NCBI RefSeq assembly: GCF_037076455.1
Contig: NZ_AP028679.1
Span: 573,501-637,500, forward strand
Origin: Desulfoferula mesophila
GTDB taxonomy: Bacteria; Desulfobacterota; Desulfarculia; Desulfarculales; Desulfarculaceae
Length of the DNA stretch: 64,000 nucleotides
Direction: 5' to 3'
Shown: piece after piece, positions 1 to 8,137 of the stretch
How positions within the stretch are numbered: position 1 is the first letter of the stretch
Layout of the letters: each line of letters starts with the position of its first letter
Notes under the pieces: model-generated
What the model was told of the DNA's origin: nothing
The model's input: only the letters and a program-made list of their open reading frames with translations
The model's database searches: none
Program-made: the position numbers and the translations under genes

Positions 1-284
1 CTGGGAACCCCGAAGCCCGCGTCGTCGGTGATGATCAGCAGGATGTTGGGCGCCTTTTTGGGCGGCACGATGCGCGGCGCCCACCAGGGCTTGGAAGTGA
101 GCGCGTCATGCTTGATCACCCCGCCGAACTTGGGGGCGGGAGCCGGCAGTTGCTTGCCGCTGATGGTGGTGGTTGCATCCGGCGCTCCGGGGGTGCCGGT
201 GGTCTCCAGGGCCATGGCCGAGGAGCCCACCAATCCCATGGCGATCAGCGCCAGGTAGATAAATGATTTCTTGATGCGGTTCAT
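1..284 (-). CDS. Arylsulfatase-family protein, N-terminal part
   Basis: This is the first 94 codons of a gene that continues beyond the left edge. The product starts with a basic n-region, a hydrophobic stretch and an Ala-x-Ala-like cleavage area, so it should be exported. About 75 residues in, the segment PNILLIITDDAGFG is the metal-binding start of sulfatase domains, where the paired Asp residues bind the active-site cation. The maturation motif (Cys/Ser-x-Pro-x-Arg) lies outside the window, so activity cannot be judged. The ATG has an AAGGAG ribosome site six bases upstream. It is the last visible gene of a minus-strand envelope cluster. Confidence 0.8.
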   Translation of the reverse strand, partial: MNRIKKSFIYLALIAMGLVGSSAMALETTGTPGAPDATTTISGKQLPAPAPKFGGVIKHDALTSKPWWAPRIVPPKKAPNILLIITDDAGFGVP

Positions 285-461
285 CTCTCTTCTCCTTGGG
301 GTCATTTTCAAACGCTTTTGGCAAAGGCTTGGACGGGTAGTGCCGATGCGAGTTGATGGCGCGGCTCCGGCCTGCTTGCCTTCCAGGCGCTTGCTCTTTT
401 CACCTTGGGCAGGGTAGGGCGAAAAAGGGCTCGCCTTTTATTTCGTCGGGGCGGGCTCCAA

Positions 462-965
462 TTAGGGCTTCGTGGTCACGTAGACCAAGCTGTTGCCCTG
501 GAACACCGCCCGGTAATAGTTGCCGCCACAGTGGTAGTATTCGATGCCGTTGATCGCTTGCGCGGCGCATCCCGGGGGAAGCGCCGACACCACCGAGCCC
601 AACGGAAGGGTCGCGCCCGCCGGGGGCGGTGGGGGCGTCGGCGCCGCGGCGGGCGCGGGGGCCGGAGCCGCGGCGGGCGCCGCCGCCTGCTGCCTGGCCG
701 CCGCCGCCTGTTGCTCGGCCGCCGCCGCCTGTTGCTGGGCCGTCACGGCCTGCTGTTGGGCCACCGCCGCCCGGTTGTTGGCCGCGGCCACCTCGGCCGA
801 GGCCGCGCCGCCCACTATGACCGCAGTTCTAAAGGCGGTCCGGCGCCGGACGCCGAAGATGGCCTGGGCGTCGGGCACCAGTTGCATGGGTAAAAGCGGT
901 ATGTCGGCCAGCAGCATCGCCAGCAGGGCCGCGCTTATCGAAAAAATCTTTATCGTCGCCTTCAT
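462..965 (-). CDS. Exported Ala/Gln-rich protein with C-terminal surface-type domain
   Basis: The 167-residue product has an N-terminal signal sequence, then an Ala/Gln-rich stretch (about residues 55-95) built of short repeats such as QQAAAA, a Pro/Ala linker (about 95-120), and a compact end containing GCAAQAINGIEYYHCGG and two Tyr pairs. That end resembles the small DUF6515-like module of periplasmic proteins, but I cannot confirm it. The repeat region could be helical or coiled coil. AAGGAA lies upstream of the ATG. It sits 19 bp downstream of the DUF2092 gene and probably shares its transcript. Function is unknown; an envelope or cell-surface role is inferred. Confidence 0.7.
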   Translation of the reverse strand: MKATIKIFSISAALLAMLLADIPLLPMQLVPDAQAIFGVRRRTAFRTAVIVGGAASAEVAAANNRAAVAQQQAVTAQQQAAAAEQQAAAARQQAAAPAAAPAPAPAAAPTPPPPPAGATLPLGSVVSALPPGCAAQAINGIEYYHCGGNYYRAVFQGNSLVYVTTKP

Positions 966-984
966 GGCCTGCTTCCTTTCGTCC

Positions 985-1770
985 TCAGCGGCCGGCCCCG
1001 CCGGTGGTGTTGACGGGCATGAAATCTATCTTCTTGACGCCCTTGGGCGCGCTGAAGCCGAACCGGACCTTCTTCAGGTTCGGCTTGGTGTTCCACCCGA
1101 TCATGTAGGTGGTGAAGCTCATCAGCGCGGGGGAGCTGGTGTCGGTCACCACATACTTGTAAGGCAGCGGGTCGCCCTTGTCGGCGATCCACACCTGGAA
1201 GTCCACTCCCGGGCGGCTGAACAGCAGATGGTCGCAACTGACGCCGTTGATCACCGTCTTGCCGAGGTCCGCGGCCATGGTCACGCCCTGCATCAACAAA
1301 TTGAAGTTGTTTTGGTAGATCAGGTCTGAGGCGGGGATGGTGATCCCCAGGGTTTGCTGCGCGAAACCCAGCGCGGTCTCGATGGTGCCCGGCAGGGCTT
1401 CCACCGCGTAGACCTTGTCGGCGGGGTTGTAGAGGGTCAGCGTCTTACCGTTGTAGGTGAAGACCTGGTCGGTCCGGCGGCTGCCCTTGCGCTCGGCCCG
1501 GAGCATGTTGGGCCGCTTGATGATCACGTCCGCCGAAACGTCGATATCGACCTTGTGCCCGGAGGGCAGCAGGTCTTCCATGGTGTTTTGGGTGCGCACG
1601 CTAAACGCCTGCAAATGGTTCATGAAATCCGTCAGCTTTTTCAGCTTCTGGATCGCGACGGGATTCATCTGCGCATTGAACGGCGCCGCCTGGGCGTCGA
1701 TGAACGACACCAACAGCAGCGCCGCCAGCGCGATGATCGTTGCGCCCATAGCCCCCTTCAGTAGCTTCAT
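985..1770 (-). CDS. DUF2092-family periplasmic protein
   Basis: The 261-residue product begins with a signal peptide ending near AQA. The rest matches what I recall of DUF2092 proteins: an early helix around KKLTDFMNHLQ, the segment VFTYNGKTLTLYNPADKVYA, and the later GVSCDHLLFSRPGVDFQVW followed by PLPYKYVVTD. The fold is probably related to LolA/LppX-type lipid or lipoprotein carriers, but no biochemical role is established. The start has a strong AAGGAGG site eight bases upstream. It lies between an outer-membrane barrel gene and an Ala-rich exported protein, which suggests a common envelope function. Confidence 0.8.
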   Translation of the reverse strand: MKLLKGAMGATIIALAALLLVSFIDAQAAPFNAQMNPVAIQKLKKLTDFMNHLQAFSVRTQNTMEDLLPSGHKVDIDVSADVIIKRPNMLRAERKGSRRTDQVFTYNGKTLTLYNPADKVYAVEALPGTIETALGFAQQTLGITIPASDLIYQNNFNLLMQGVTMAADLGKTVINGVSCDHLLFSRPGVDFQVWIADKGDPLPYKYVVTDTSSPALMSFTTYMIGWNTKPNLKKVRFGFSAPKGVKKIDFMPVNTTGGAGR

Positions 1771-1809
1771 CCCGATACCTCCTTTCGGGTGTTCACGTAG
1801 AGCCCGAGA

Positions 1810-2646
1810 TTAAAAGTAGAAAGTCAGACCCAGCCAAGGTCCCTGAAGGGTGCCGTCAAAGGCAAAGGCATCGGGTCCGGAAGTGTCGTTGTTGTAGTCG
1901 GTGTAGTACCACTGGTAGCCGAGCTTGAGAGAAGCCCAGTCCACGAAGAGCCAGTCCACCCCCGCGGCTATCTGCCAGCTGAGATCCGCGCAGTTGCTGA
2001 TGCCGAAGCCGCCGATATCGCCGCGCGCCCCCAGCCGCCAGGTCCGGGTCAACAGAACCTCGATCCGGGCTCCGATCATGGGGTCGATCCAGGAGTCGCT
2101 GTTGCCCACGGTCTTGCCCTGCTCGGCGCCCTGCAGCTCCAACTCTTGGTTGAAATAATTGTAGCGCCCGCCCAGGTAGGGCTGGATGATCACCTGGGGG
2201 TGACTTTCTGAACTGCTGCGATAAGCCTCGTAGGCCACGGCCATTTCCACGAAGCTGATCTTGAAGTCCGGCTTGGCGGTCACGTCGCCCAATCCTTGGG
2301 TCTGGACCGTCTGGTCGGTGGATATTTTGGAATAGGTGCCGTCGACCATGAAGCCCCAGTCACCGTGCCAGGCCTCGAAACGCCCCGCCAAGGCCACCAC
2401 CTGGTCGAAGTTGTCCCAGATGTCGCTGAACGAGGCGTCCACGCTGGCGTTCAAAGCTCCGACGGTGATGTCGGAGTTGATGGCGGTAAGCCAGATGTAG
2501 GGGGTGAACTGGAAACGCCAGCCCGGCTTTTCGGCCGCGGAGGCAGGCATCACCCCCAGGGGAGTGACAAGCAGCAAAAAGACGATTGCGGTTAGTATTT
2601 TCTTGGCCACGTTTTTAGCCCTCTCTTGGGGATGGGTCATTGCCAT
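1810..2646 (-). CDS. Outer-membrane beta-barrel protein
   Basis: The product (278 residues from this ATG) has a hydrophobic signal followed by ASAAE, then alternating polar and aromatic strands such as FQFTPYIWLTAI and GFMVDGTYSKI, and ends in WLGLTFYF. A C-terminal Phe after aromatic alternation is typical of barrels inserted by the Bam machinery. The start is ambiguous: a GTG at 2610 has a better GAGAGG ribosome site and gives a tidier signal peptide. It follows the monooxygenase-like gene by 5 bp. The substrate or partner is not visible. Confidence 0.75.
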   Translation of the reverse strand: MAMTHPQERAKNVAKKILTAIVFLLLVTPLGVMPASAAEKPGWRFQFTPYIWLTAINSDITVGALNASVDASFSDIWDNFDQVVALAGRFEAWHGDWGFMVDGTYSKISTDQTVQTQGLGDVTAKPDFKISFVEMAVAYEAYRSSSESHPQVIIQPYLGGRYNYFNQELELQGAEQGKTVGNSDSWIDPMIGARIEVLLTRTWRLGARGDIGGFGISNCADLSWQIAAGVDWLFVDWASLKLGYQWYYTDYNNDTSGPDAFAFDGTLQGPWLGLTFYF

Positions 2647-2651
2647 GGTTG

Positions 2652-3020
2652 TCAGCTTTCGTCCGCAATTCTGGCCTTCTTGATGACCTCGATTCCGCTG
2701 GATTGGGCAATGGTGTCAAAACGTATATCCGGCGGTTCTATGGCCATTTCCAGAACGAGCAAAATGCGGCGGTAATCGTCTGAGCGCAAATGCTGGAGGA
2801 TGCCCTCGGGGCATTGCCAGAACTCTTCGAGCATGATGGTGCCGGCATCGTCCAGGCAGCGGTATATGCCCGTGCTTAAACAGCGAGTATCCGCCTGAAT
2901 ACGCGCGGCTACGGAGGCAAGGATTTCAATGGCCTCGTTTTGGCTGGCCGGGGGTATGCGCATCCTTATGCAGGAGCGAATCCCCCCCCTTGCACGGGTT
3001 TTTTTTGGCGACGCGATCAT
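2652..3020 (-). CDS. Small antibiotic-biosynthesis-monooxygenase-like (ABM-fold) protein
   Basis: The 122-residue product resembles dimeric alpha/beta-barrel ABM-type proteins: an opening strand IRSCIRMRIPP, a helix beginning near NEAIEILASVAARIQADT, the strand TIMLEEFWQCPEGILQHL, and a closing strand near PPDIRFDTI. Such proteins include quinol monooxygenases, but also many of unknown role. The frame is open to 3161, but I chose the ATG at 3020. It has GAGGTG eight bases upstream, and the longer form would begin upstream of the candidate sigma-54 promoter at 3052-3068. First gene of the envelope cluster. Specific function unknown. Confidence 0.6.
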   Translation of the reverse strand: MIASPKKTRARGGIRSCIRMRIPPASQNEAIEILASVAARIQADTRCLSTGIYRCLDDAGTIMLEEFWQCPEGILQHLRSDDYRRILLVLEMAIEPPDIRFDTIAQSSGIEVIKKARIADES

Positions 3021-3037
3021 AAGCACAACACCTCTAA

Positions 3038-3055
3038 GGCTATTAAACAATAGCC
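3038..3055. promoter_or_regulatory. Perfect 7-bp inverted repeat at the promoter
   Basis: The sequence GGCTATT, four spacer bases, AATAGCC forms a perfect dyad that overlaps the -12 side of the candidate sigma-54 promoter and would lie near the transcript start. It may be an operator or a 5' mRNA hairpin; the sequence alone does not decide. Confidence 0.4.
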
Positions 3056-3068
3056 AAAAACATGCCAA
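3052..3068 (-). promoter_or_regulatory. Candidate sigma-54 (-24/-12) promoter
   Basis: On the minus strand the sequence TTGGCATGTTTTTGGCT has GG and GC separated by exactly ten bases and matches the RpoN consensus TGGCAC-N5-TTGC at most positions. It points toward the ABM-like gene about 30 bp downstream and lies just past the end of the sigma-54 activator gene, whose product is the obvious candidate activator. Confidence 0.55.
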
Positions 3069-3155
3069 CCAAGCCCAGGGGCGGTTTTTAGGGAAAAGGT
3101 CTTTGCTTACTATGGGTTGTCGTGCTTGGGCACCCGCGGGGCGGCGGAGGGGGTA

Positions 3156-3189
3156 CGGCATTATTGCCTAAGTTTAGTCAATAGTGCCG
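3156..3189. promoter_or_regulatory. Candidate upstream activator site (11-bp-arm dyad)
   Basis: CGGCATTATTG and CAATAGTGCCG form an inverted repeat with 10 of 11 pairs matching and 12 bases between the arms. It lies just after the stop codon of the sigma-54 activator gene and roughly 90-135 bp upstream of the candidate -24/-12 promoter, a usual distance for an enhancer. No T-run follows it on the minus strand, which argues against an intrinsic terminator. Confidence 0.45.
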
Positions 3190-3193
3190 TCAT

Positions 3194-5164
3194 TTAGGCA
3201 TCGGCCTGAGGACGCCGGATAGCCAGTTTCTTCATTTTGGATTGCAGGGTGGTTCGCTTGAGCCCGAGTATCTCGGCGGCCCCGCCTTGGCCGGAGATGC
3301 GCCAGCCGGTTTGCTCCAGAACGCTGATGATGTGGTTTCGCTCGGTGTCCTGAAGGGTCGGGGCCTCGACGCCAAGCTGATCCTGAAAGCCTGGTGGAAG
3401 GTCGATGTTCAGGGTCCGGCCGGCGCAAACGATCATGGCCCGCTCGACCAGGTTGCGGAGCTCCCGCACGTTGCCGGGCCAATTGTGCCGCTGCAACCGT
3501 TCCATGCAAGCCTGCGGGATGTTATCGATGCGCTTGCCCATTTTTTCTTCGTACTGTTTGACAAAGGCCCAGACCAGGGCCGGGATGTCCTCGGCGCGCT
3601 GTCGCAGGGCCGGCACCTCAACGCTGAATACGTTGAGCCGGTAAAAGAGGTCCTTGCGGAATTTGCCCTCGTTGACCAGCTGCTCCAAATCCTGGTTGGA
3701 GGCGGCGATTATCCTGACGTCCACCTGCACCGTTTTGCTCGATCCCAGGCGCTCGAAGCTCCCTTCCTCCAACACCCGCAGCAACTTGGCCTGGATTTCC
3801 AGGGGCAGCTCACTGATTTCATCCAGGAAAAGGGTGGTTTCATGGGCGGCCTCGAAGCGGCCGATCATCCGGGTCATGGCCCCGGTGTAGGCGCCCTTTT
3901 CCCGGCCGAACAGCTCCGATTCCACCAAGGTGGGGGGCAGGGAGGCGCAGTTGACCACGAACAGGGGCCGGTTTTTGCGCGTGCTGAGCCGATGCACCGC
4001 CCGGGCGATGAGCTCCTTGCCCACCCCGGTTTCCCCCCCTATGAGCACGGTGGCGTCCGTGGGCGCCACCAACTCCACCTTGTCCAAGACCGTTTTTATC
4101 TCGGGGCTGCGCCCCACGATGTTGCCCCGCGCGTCCCTGCTTTGGATCTCTTTCTGAAGGACCAGGTTTTCCTTCTCCAGCGCCTTCTTAAGAACCTCTA
4201 TTTCCTGCATGCGCTCGCGCAGTTGCCTTTCGGTTCGCTTGCGCTCGCTTATGTCGATGGACACGCCCAGGACGCGCTCCGGCTCTCCCGCCGAGTTGCG
4301 ATAGGGCCGGCCGCTGGATGAAATCCACTTTTGGACGCCGTCCGCGGTGGTTATGCGGTAATCGATGAACAGGGGCTCGTTTTTGGTGATGGACGCCTTG
4401 ATGGCCTGGCGCAGACGGGGGAGGTCGTCAGGGTGCACCGAGGATTCAACCATATCCATGGTGATGTCCGCGCCCATGGGATATTGGAAAATGCTTCTGG
4501 CCCGCTCCGTGACCCAGAATGTTTGGTCGGTTATATTGAGTTCCCACAGGCCCGCCTGGGCCGAATCCGCGGCCAAGCTCAGGCGCTCTTCGCTGAGCAG
4601 CAAGGCCCGCTCGGAGCGTTTCCGCTCCAGGGCGTTGGTGAATACCTGGGCCAGCAACTTCAGGCGTTGCACCATGTCTTGGGCCCAGGCCCTCTCCCGG
4701 CTGAGCATGTTGAAGGATACGGCGCCCAAAAAAGGCCCCTGGCCGGCGCGGAAGGGGAGGACCACCGTGGACTTGACGCCAAAGTGCCTGAAGCTGTCTT
4801 GGTCGCGCTGGGCTTCGGAGGGCAGCTCTTCGGTGGAAAAGCAGAGCGTCTCGCCGTTGACCAATTTCCCATAGGTCCAGGGGAATTCTTCGAGGCCGTT
4901 GATGCCGTAGGGATGCTCCGGCCCCCAGGGCGGGGTGAAAATATGGGTCAGGGTCAAAAATTGAGGCGAATCCTCGGTCCACTGCCACAAGGCCGAAAAC
5001 TCCAGGCCGAGACATTCGCAGATACGGCGCTGCGAGTCTTCGATGGCGCTGTCCACCATGCTGGCCGGTAAGTTAACGAAGCGGGCGGAGATGTCGGCCA
5101 GCAATATCTCAAAGCGCAAGCGCTCTTCAAGTTCGCCCTGCAGCTTGTTGTCCTCGCGCGTCAT
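3194..5164 (-). CDS. Sigma-54-dependent activator with GAF and PAS sensor domains
   Basis: The product (656 residues from the ATG at 5164) has an N-terminal GAF-like domain (about 40-185), a PAS domain with its PAC end (about 200-310, ending ISERKR), a coiled-coil linker, an AAA+ sigma-54 interaction domain with Walker A GETGVGKE, and a Fis-type helix-turn-helix near the C-terminus. The sigma-54 contact loop reads GAYTGA instead of GAFTGA, a conservative change. No response-regulator receiver domain is present, so the signal is probably a small ligand sensed by GAF or PAS. An AGGGA site precedes the chosen ATG; a TTG at 5182 is possible. It likely controls the envelope genes downstream. Confidence 0.9.
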   Translation of the reverse strand: MTREDNKLQGELEERLRFEILLADISARFVNLPASMVDSAIEDSQRRICECLGLEFSALWQWTEDSPQFLTLTHIFTPPWGPEHPYGINGLEEFPWTYGKLVNGETLCFSTEELPSEAQRDQDSFRHFGVKSTVVLPFRAGQGPFLGAVSFNMLSRERAWAQDMVQRLKLLAQVFTNALERKRSERALLLSEERLSLAADSAQAGLWELNITDQTFWVTERARSIFQYPMGADITMDMVESSVHPDDLPRLRQAIKASITKNEPLFIDYRITTADGVQKWISSSGRPYRNSAGEPERVLGVSIDISERKRTERQLRERMQEIEVLKKALEKENLVLQKEIQSRDARGNIVGRSPEIKTVLDKVELVAPTDATVLIGGETGVGKELIARAVHRLSTRKNRPLFVVNCASLPPTLVESELFGREKGAYTGAMTRMIGRFEAAHETTLFLDEISELPLEIQAKLLRVLEEGSFERLGSSKTVQVDVRIIAASNQDLEQLVNEGKFRKDLFYRLNVFSVEVPALRQRAEDIPALVWAFVKQYEEKMGKRIDNIPQACMERLQRHNWPGNVRELRNLVERAMIVCAGRTLNIDLPPGFQDQLGVEAPTLQDTERNHIISVLEQTGWRISGQGGAAEILGLKRTTLQSKMKKLAIRRPQADA

Positions 5165-5550
5165 GCAAAAATCCCTGGTCAAGGCCCTGGCGAATGTTCA
5201 ACTCCCCAAGTGGGGGGCCGGAAAAGCGTAGAGCCCTGGAACGTTTTCATCGAAAACCAGGGCTTTGTCGCACCCTGCCGCCGCTATCCGGCAACGCCTT
5301 TGCACGCTACGAGATAGTCTATTTTGGGCAGGGGTATGAAAACATTCTATAAATTACAATGGTAATGCTTATCGAATGCTTTGGTCAACCCCGCCGGCAT
5401 TACAATGGTGTGAAACGGCCGGGGGCGCCCAACGCCCCGGCCTGAAGGCAAATTTGGCCCTGCCGGGGTGAGCGGGCCGCTCCCGGACGCTTTGTTTGGC
5501 CAAACACGGTCTCGCTCCTGCGGGCCCTGCCGGCGGCGGCCAAATATATA
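5165..5550. other. Intergenic region with hairpins and repeated decamer
   Basis: No convincing gene. It holds a hairpin at 5232-5264 (AGCCCTGG / CCAGGGCT with an inner TTTTC / GAAAA stem and a four-base bulge), a GC hairpin near 5417-5443 (GGCCGGGG / CCCCGGCC), and two copies of TTACAATGGT at 5354-5363 and 5400-5409. The first copy lies within an ATTAC-N4-GTAAT palindrome. AT-rich stretches near 5345 suggest promoters for one or both flanking genes. Confidence 0.5.
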
Positions 5551-5579
5551 TTGACTGGAGGGATTTAGTTATCTACAAA
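5551..5579 (+). promoter_or_regulatory. Sigma-70-type promoter for the small exported peptide
   Basis: TTGACT, a 17-base spacer, then TACAAA, preceded by an AT-rich tract (AAATATATA). It points to the short open frame at 5665, leaving a leader of about 80 bases. Confidence 0.5.
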
Positions 5580-5664
5580 TGATTACTGATAAAGATGGTC
5601 CGCCGGCGCCGACTTCCACCTGGGAGAGGGCGCGATCCTCAATCGCTCTCGTGAGTAGGTGATT

Positions 5665-5820
5665 ATGAAAGAGGCAATCGCAATGACGTTGGCGGTCCTG
5701 TTCTTGTTCGCCTACCTGGCCCAGGCCTCCGGCGGCAAAAACCAGGGAGACATAGGTCAAGGCGACCCCGATCCCAGCCGCGACCCCATGCCCATCGACT
5801 GGCCGGGGATCGACTGGTAG
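5665..5820 (+). CDS. 51-residue exported peptide, unknown function
   Basis: A short frame encodes MKEAIAMTLAVLFLFAYLAQ, then a signal-peptidase-like ASGG, and a mature part of about 30 residues rich in Gly, Asp and Pro, ending PIDWPGIDW. A good -35/-10 pair lies about 85 bp upstream and an AGGTGA-like site just before the ATG, although its spacing is short. It converges on the OmpA-type gene. I do not recognise a family. The clear signal-like segment and the promoter support it as a real gene, but its size leaves doubt. Confidence 0.5.
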   Translation: MKEAIAMTLAVLFLFAYLAQASGGKNQGDIGQGDPDPSRDPMPIDWPGIDW

Positions 5821-5886
5821 TCTGCCCCCCCCAGCCTTGACGGCCCGCCGGCCCCTCAGGTACACCAGGCGCCGGCGGGCAAACAC

Positions 5887-6711
5887 CTACATCTTGCGCA
5901 ACTCCACTCGGCGGTTCAGGGCCTGGCCCGCCGCGGTGGCGTTGTCGGCCACCGGCTTTTGCTCACCCCAGCCCTTGGCCTGCAAACGCGAAGCGGCGAC
6001 TCCCTTGGCGGTAAGGGCCGCGACCACCGCCTGGGCCCGCGCCTCGGACAGCTTCTGGTTGGCCTGGGGGCTGCCCACGTTGTCGGTGTAGCCTTCCACC
6101 GACACCTTTAACTCTGGGTGTTGCTTGAGCATCCCCGCCACCTGGTCGATCAGGGGGTAGGACTCCGGCTTGATGATCGCCTTGGCCGTGTCGAAGTGCA
6201 CGTCGATGACCATGAAACCCTTTTGGCTCAACTGATCGAATATGGCCTTGGAGCTGATGGACTGCTTCATGGCCTTTTTTTCTACGATGATCAGGGTATA
6301 ACGGCCCTGGATCGAGTCGACCTTGGCCCATATCTCCTGGCCGTCCTTGATCAGGCGCAGCGTGGTGATGTGGTTGTTGTCGTCATAGAGCACCTCGCCG
6401 CCGATCTGGGTGATCGCCGCTTGGTGGTTGCGCACGATTTCCAGGGCGCTGGCCCGGGGCTGGCCCTTTTTGGTCTGATACTCGATGAGGAAGAACTTTC
6501 CCTCCACCCGCTCTTTGCCCCGGTTGGGCAGGGTGAAGGTGTAGGCGTCAAAATTGACCTGGCGATACCCCATGATGTAGGTGTCAGGCATGCGGGTGAA
6601 CAACGGATGGTCCTTGCTGCCCTTGCGGTCGGTTTCGGCCCCCACCAGACCGGGCCATAGCAGCAGCATCAACAACAGGAAACCGAAGAAGCGCACAGCC
6701 ATTTTTGACAT
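5887..6711 (-). CDS. OmpA-family protein with C-terminal peptidoglycan-binding domain
   Basis: The product (274 residues) has a signal peptide (residues 1 to about 24) and a middle domain with repeated strand-like segments (DTYIMGYRQVNFDAYTF, VLYDDNNHITTLRL). The last 120 residues form an OmpA-like domain: VHFDTAKAIIKPES, VSVEGYTDNVGS, QKLSEARAQAVV and NRRVELRK. These are the diaminopimelate-binding elements that hold such proteins to peptidoglycan. The middle region resembles OmpA-family proteins with a DUF4892-type part, not confirmed. The frame opens further upstream, but the ATG at 6711 has GAGGGG four bases before it and starts the signal sequence. Confidence 0.85.
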   Translation of the reverse strand: MSKMAVRFFGFLLLMLLLWPGLVGAETDRKGSKDHPLFTRMPDTYIMGYRQVNFDAYTFTLPNRGKERVEGKFFLIEYQTKKGQPRASALEIVRNHQAAITQIGGEVLYDDNNHITTLRLIKDGQEIWAKVDSIQGRYTLIIVEKKAMKQSISSKAIFDQLSQKGFMVIDVHFDTAKAIIKPESYPLIDQVAGMLKQHPELKVSVEGYTDNVGSPQANQKLSEARAQAVVAALTAKGVAASRLQAKGWGEQKPVADNATAAGQALNRRVELRKM

Positions 6712-6996
6712 GGTACCCCTCAATTCACCGGTTTTTATATGCGCGGACCGTTTGATCGCCGCGGGCGCTGCCTGGCGTAAGCCTGCCACCTCGCGGCCCT
6801 CGAGCGGCGAGGACGGCAGAGTATGGATGTTTTTTCCGTCGGCGTCTAGAGGGAATATGGCATGCCGATGACCCATGAATAGCGGTCCCGCCGTTGGGAA
6901 ATACGCCGGGGAGCGCCGTCTAGCGGGGCAGGGTTGATCCAACCGGGTCAAGTGATCGCCGAAAAGGCCTTGGGCGTATTGCGCCTGGGAATGCGG

Positions 6997-7851
6997 CTAA
7001 AAATCGAGCCCGTGGGGATAGGTGTCTCGTGGCCGGAACCCCAACAATCTTTTGGCCGGTTTCATGTCGTAAATCTCGGGCTCCTGCTTGCTGAAGGCGT
7101 AGACCACGTCAAAGGGCGTGGGCCGGGCATACAGGCTGCACCGAAATAATTCCCTTAAATCGTCGTGGCTTAAAAACAGCGGCCTGCCTTCGGCCGAGGT
7201 GGCCATGTTTTCGAACTCCGCCGGCGAGTTGACCGCCCAACCCAGGCGCACAGCCAGGACGGACAAGCCGTAGCGGCGGGAATACAGTTGGCCCATTTCC
7301 TCCCCCCACAGCTTGGTGAGGCCATAGTGGCCTAGGGGGGAGCGGTCATTGACCCTGACGCGTTTTTGTTTTTCATGCAAAAAGGCCGCCTGGCAACTGC
7401 TCGCCAGGATGATTCGCTTCACGCCAGCCAGCCGGGCGGCTTCCAGGATGTTGTGAAGCCCCAAGACGTTGGATGGCACCAATTGGCTCTCAAAATCGGC
7501 GAAATGGGGGGAAGCGGCCAAATGAATTATGCAATCGGCCCCTTGGGCCGCGTGGCTGAGCGTGGTGAAATCCAGCAGGTCCCCTTGAATGAATTCCTCC
7601 GGGCCGGCCGCCGGTTCGCGGTCATAGCCTCTCAGGCTGAAACCGCATTGGCTCAGATAAGGGGTTATGGTCCTGCCAATGAAGCCACTGGATCCGGTGA
7701 CAAGGATTTTGGCAAAGGGAACAACGGAGCTTTGGGCAAAATGACGCTGGTGGCGAAATCTATAATAGCTTTCCAACATTTCCCGGGATAACAGTGGCTT
7801 GATAAAATTTTTTATGTGCCTGATTATATCTTCCACTTGATGGTCTCCCAT
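6997..7851 (-). CDS. NAD-dependent epimerase/dehydratase (extended SDR)
   Basis: The product shows the Rossmann glycine motif TGSSGFIG about 40 residues in, an acidic residue after strand 2 (YDRE), the IHLAA segment, the catalytic Ser cluster ILASSCQAAF, and YGLTK as the YxxxK pair. Most such enzymes act on nucleotide sugars; the substrate here is not predictable. The chosen ATG at 7851 follows AGGA; a longer form starts at 7884. The C-terminus, with LGFRPRDTYPHG, is typical of the family. It stands at the edge of the glycan/peptide-modification locus and is divergent from the nucleotidyltransferase gene. Confidence 0.85.
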   Translation of the reverse strand: MGDHQVEDIIRHIKNFIKPLLSREMLESYYRFRHQRHFAQSSVVPFAKILVTGSSGFIGRTITPYLSQCGFSLRGYDREPAAGPEEFIQGDLLDFTTLSHAAQGADCIIHLAASPHFADFESQLVPSNVLGLHNILEAARLAGVKRIILASSCQAAFLHEKQKRVRVNDRSPLGHYGLTKLWGEEMGQLYSRRYGLSVLAVRLGWAVNSPAEFENMATSAEGRPLFLSHDDLRELFRCSLYARPTPFDVVYAFSKQEPEIYDMKPAKRLLGFRPRDTYPHGLDF

Positions 7852-8137
7852 GGCGAAAATTGTCCTGCCCTCCCTCAACCGCATTGGTTGGGAGCAACAA
7901 TCATAAGGACGTCAACTTCTTTGCATCTGGCTTGGTAAGATGATAGCGCCGTAAAGATTTGTTGATAAGGGATTTTCTACGCGGCAACCAGTTGGGGCCT
8001 ACGGGCATGACCGCGGGTTTTGGCCTGCCGCGCCTTCAGGTCCGCGACAACTCGAAAGAGCTTTGGCCCAAAAAATGGTACATTGGACGGCAACGGAAGA
8101 TTGAACGCACACCAAAAGCCAACGAGGCCGGAATCAC

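Noticed and set aside
690-790. Tandem DNA repeat or CRISPR-like array
   Set aside because: It is the codon pattern of an Ala/Gln-rich protein segment, with no spacers.
3021-3161. Longer start (3161) for the monooxygenase-like gene
   Set aside because: It would begin upstream of the candidate sigma-54 promoter and lacks a ribosome site; the ATG at 3020 has one.
3156-3189. Intrinsic terminator of the sigma-54 activator gene
   Set aside because: The dyad is not GC-rich in the arms next to the loop and no T-run follows on the minus strand.
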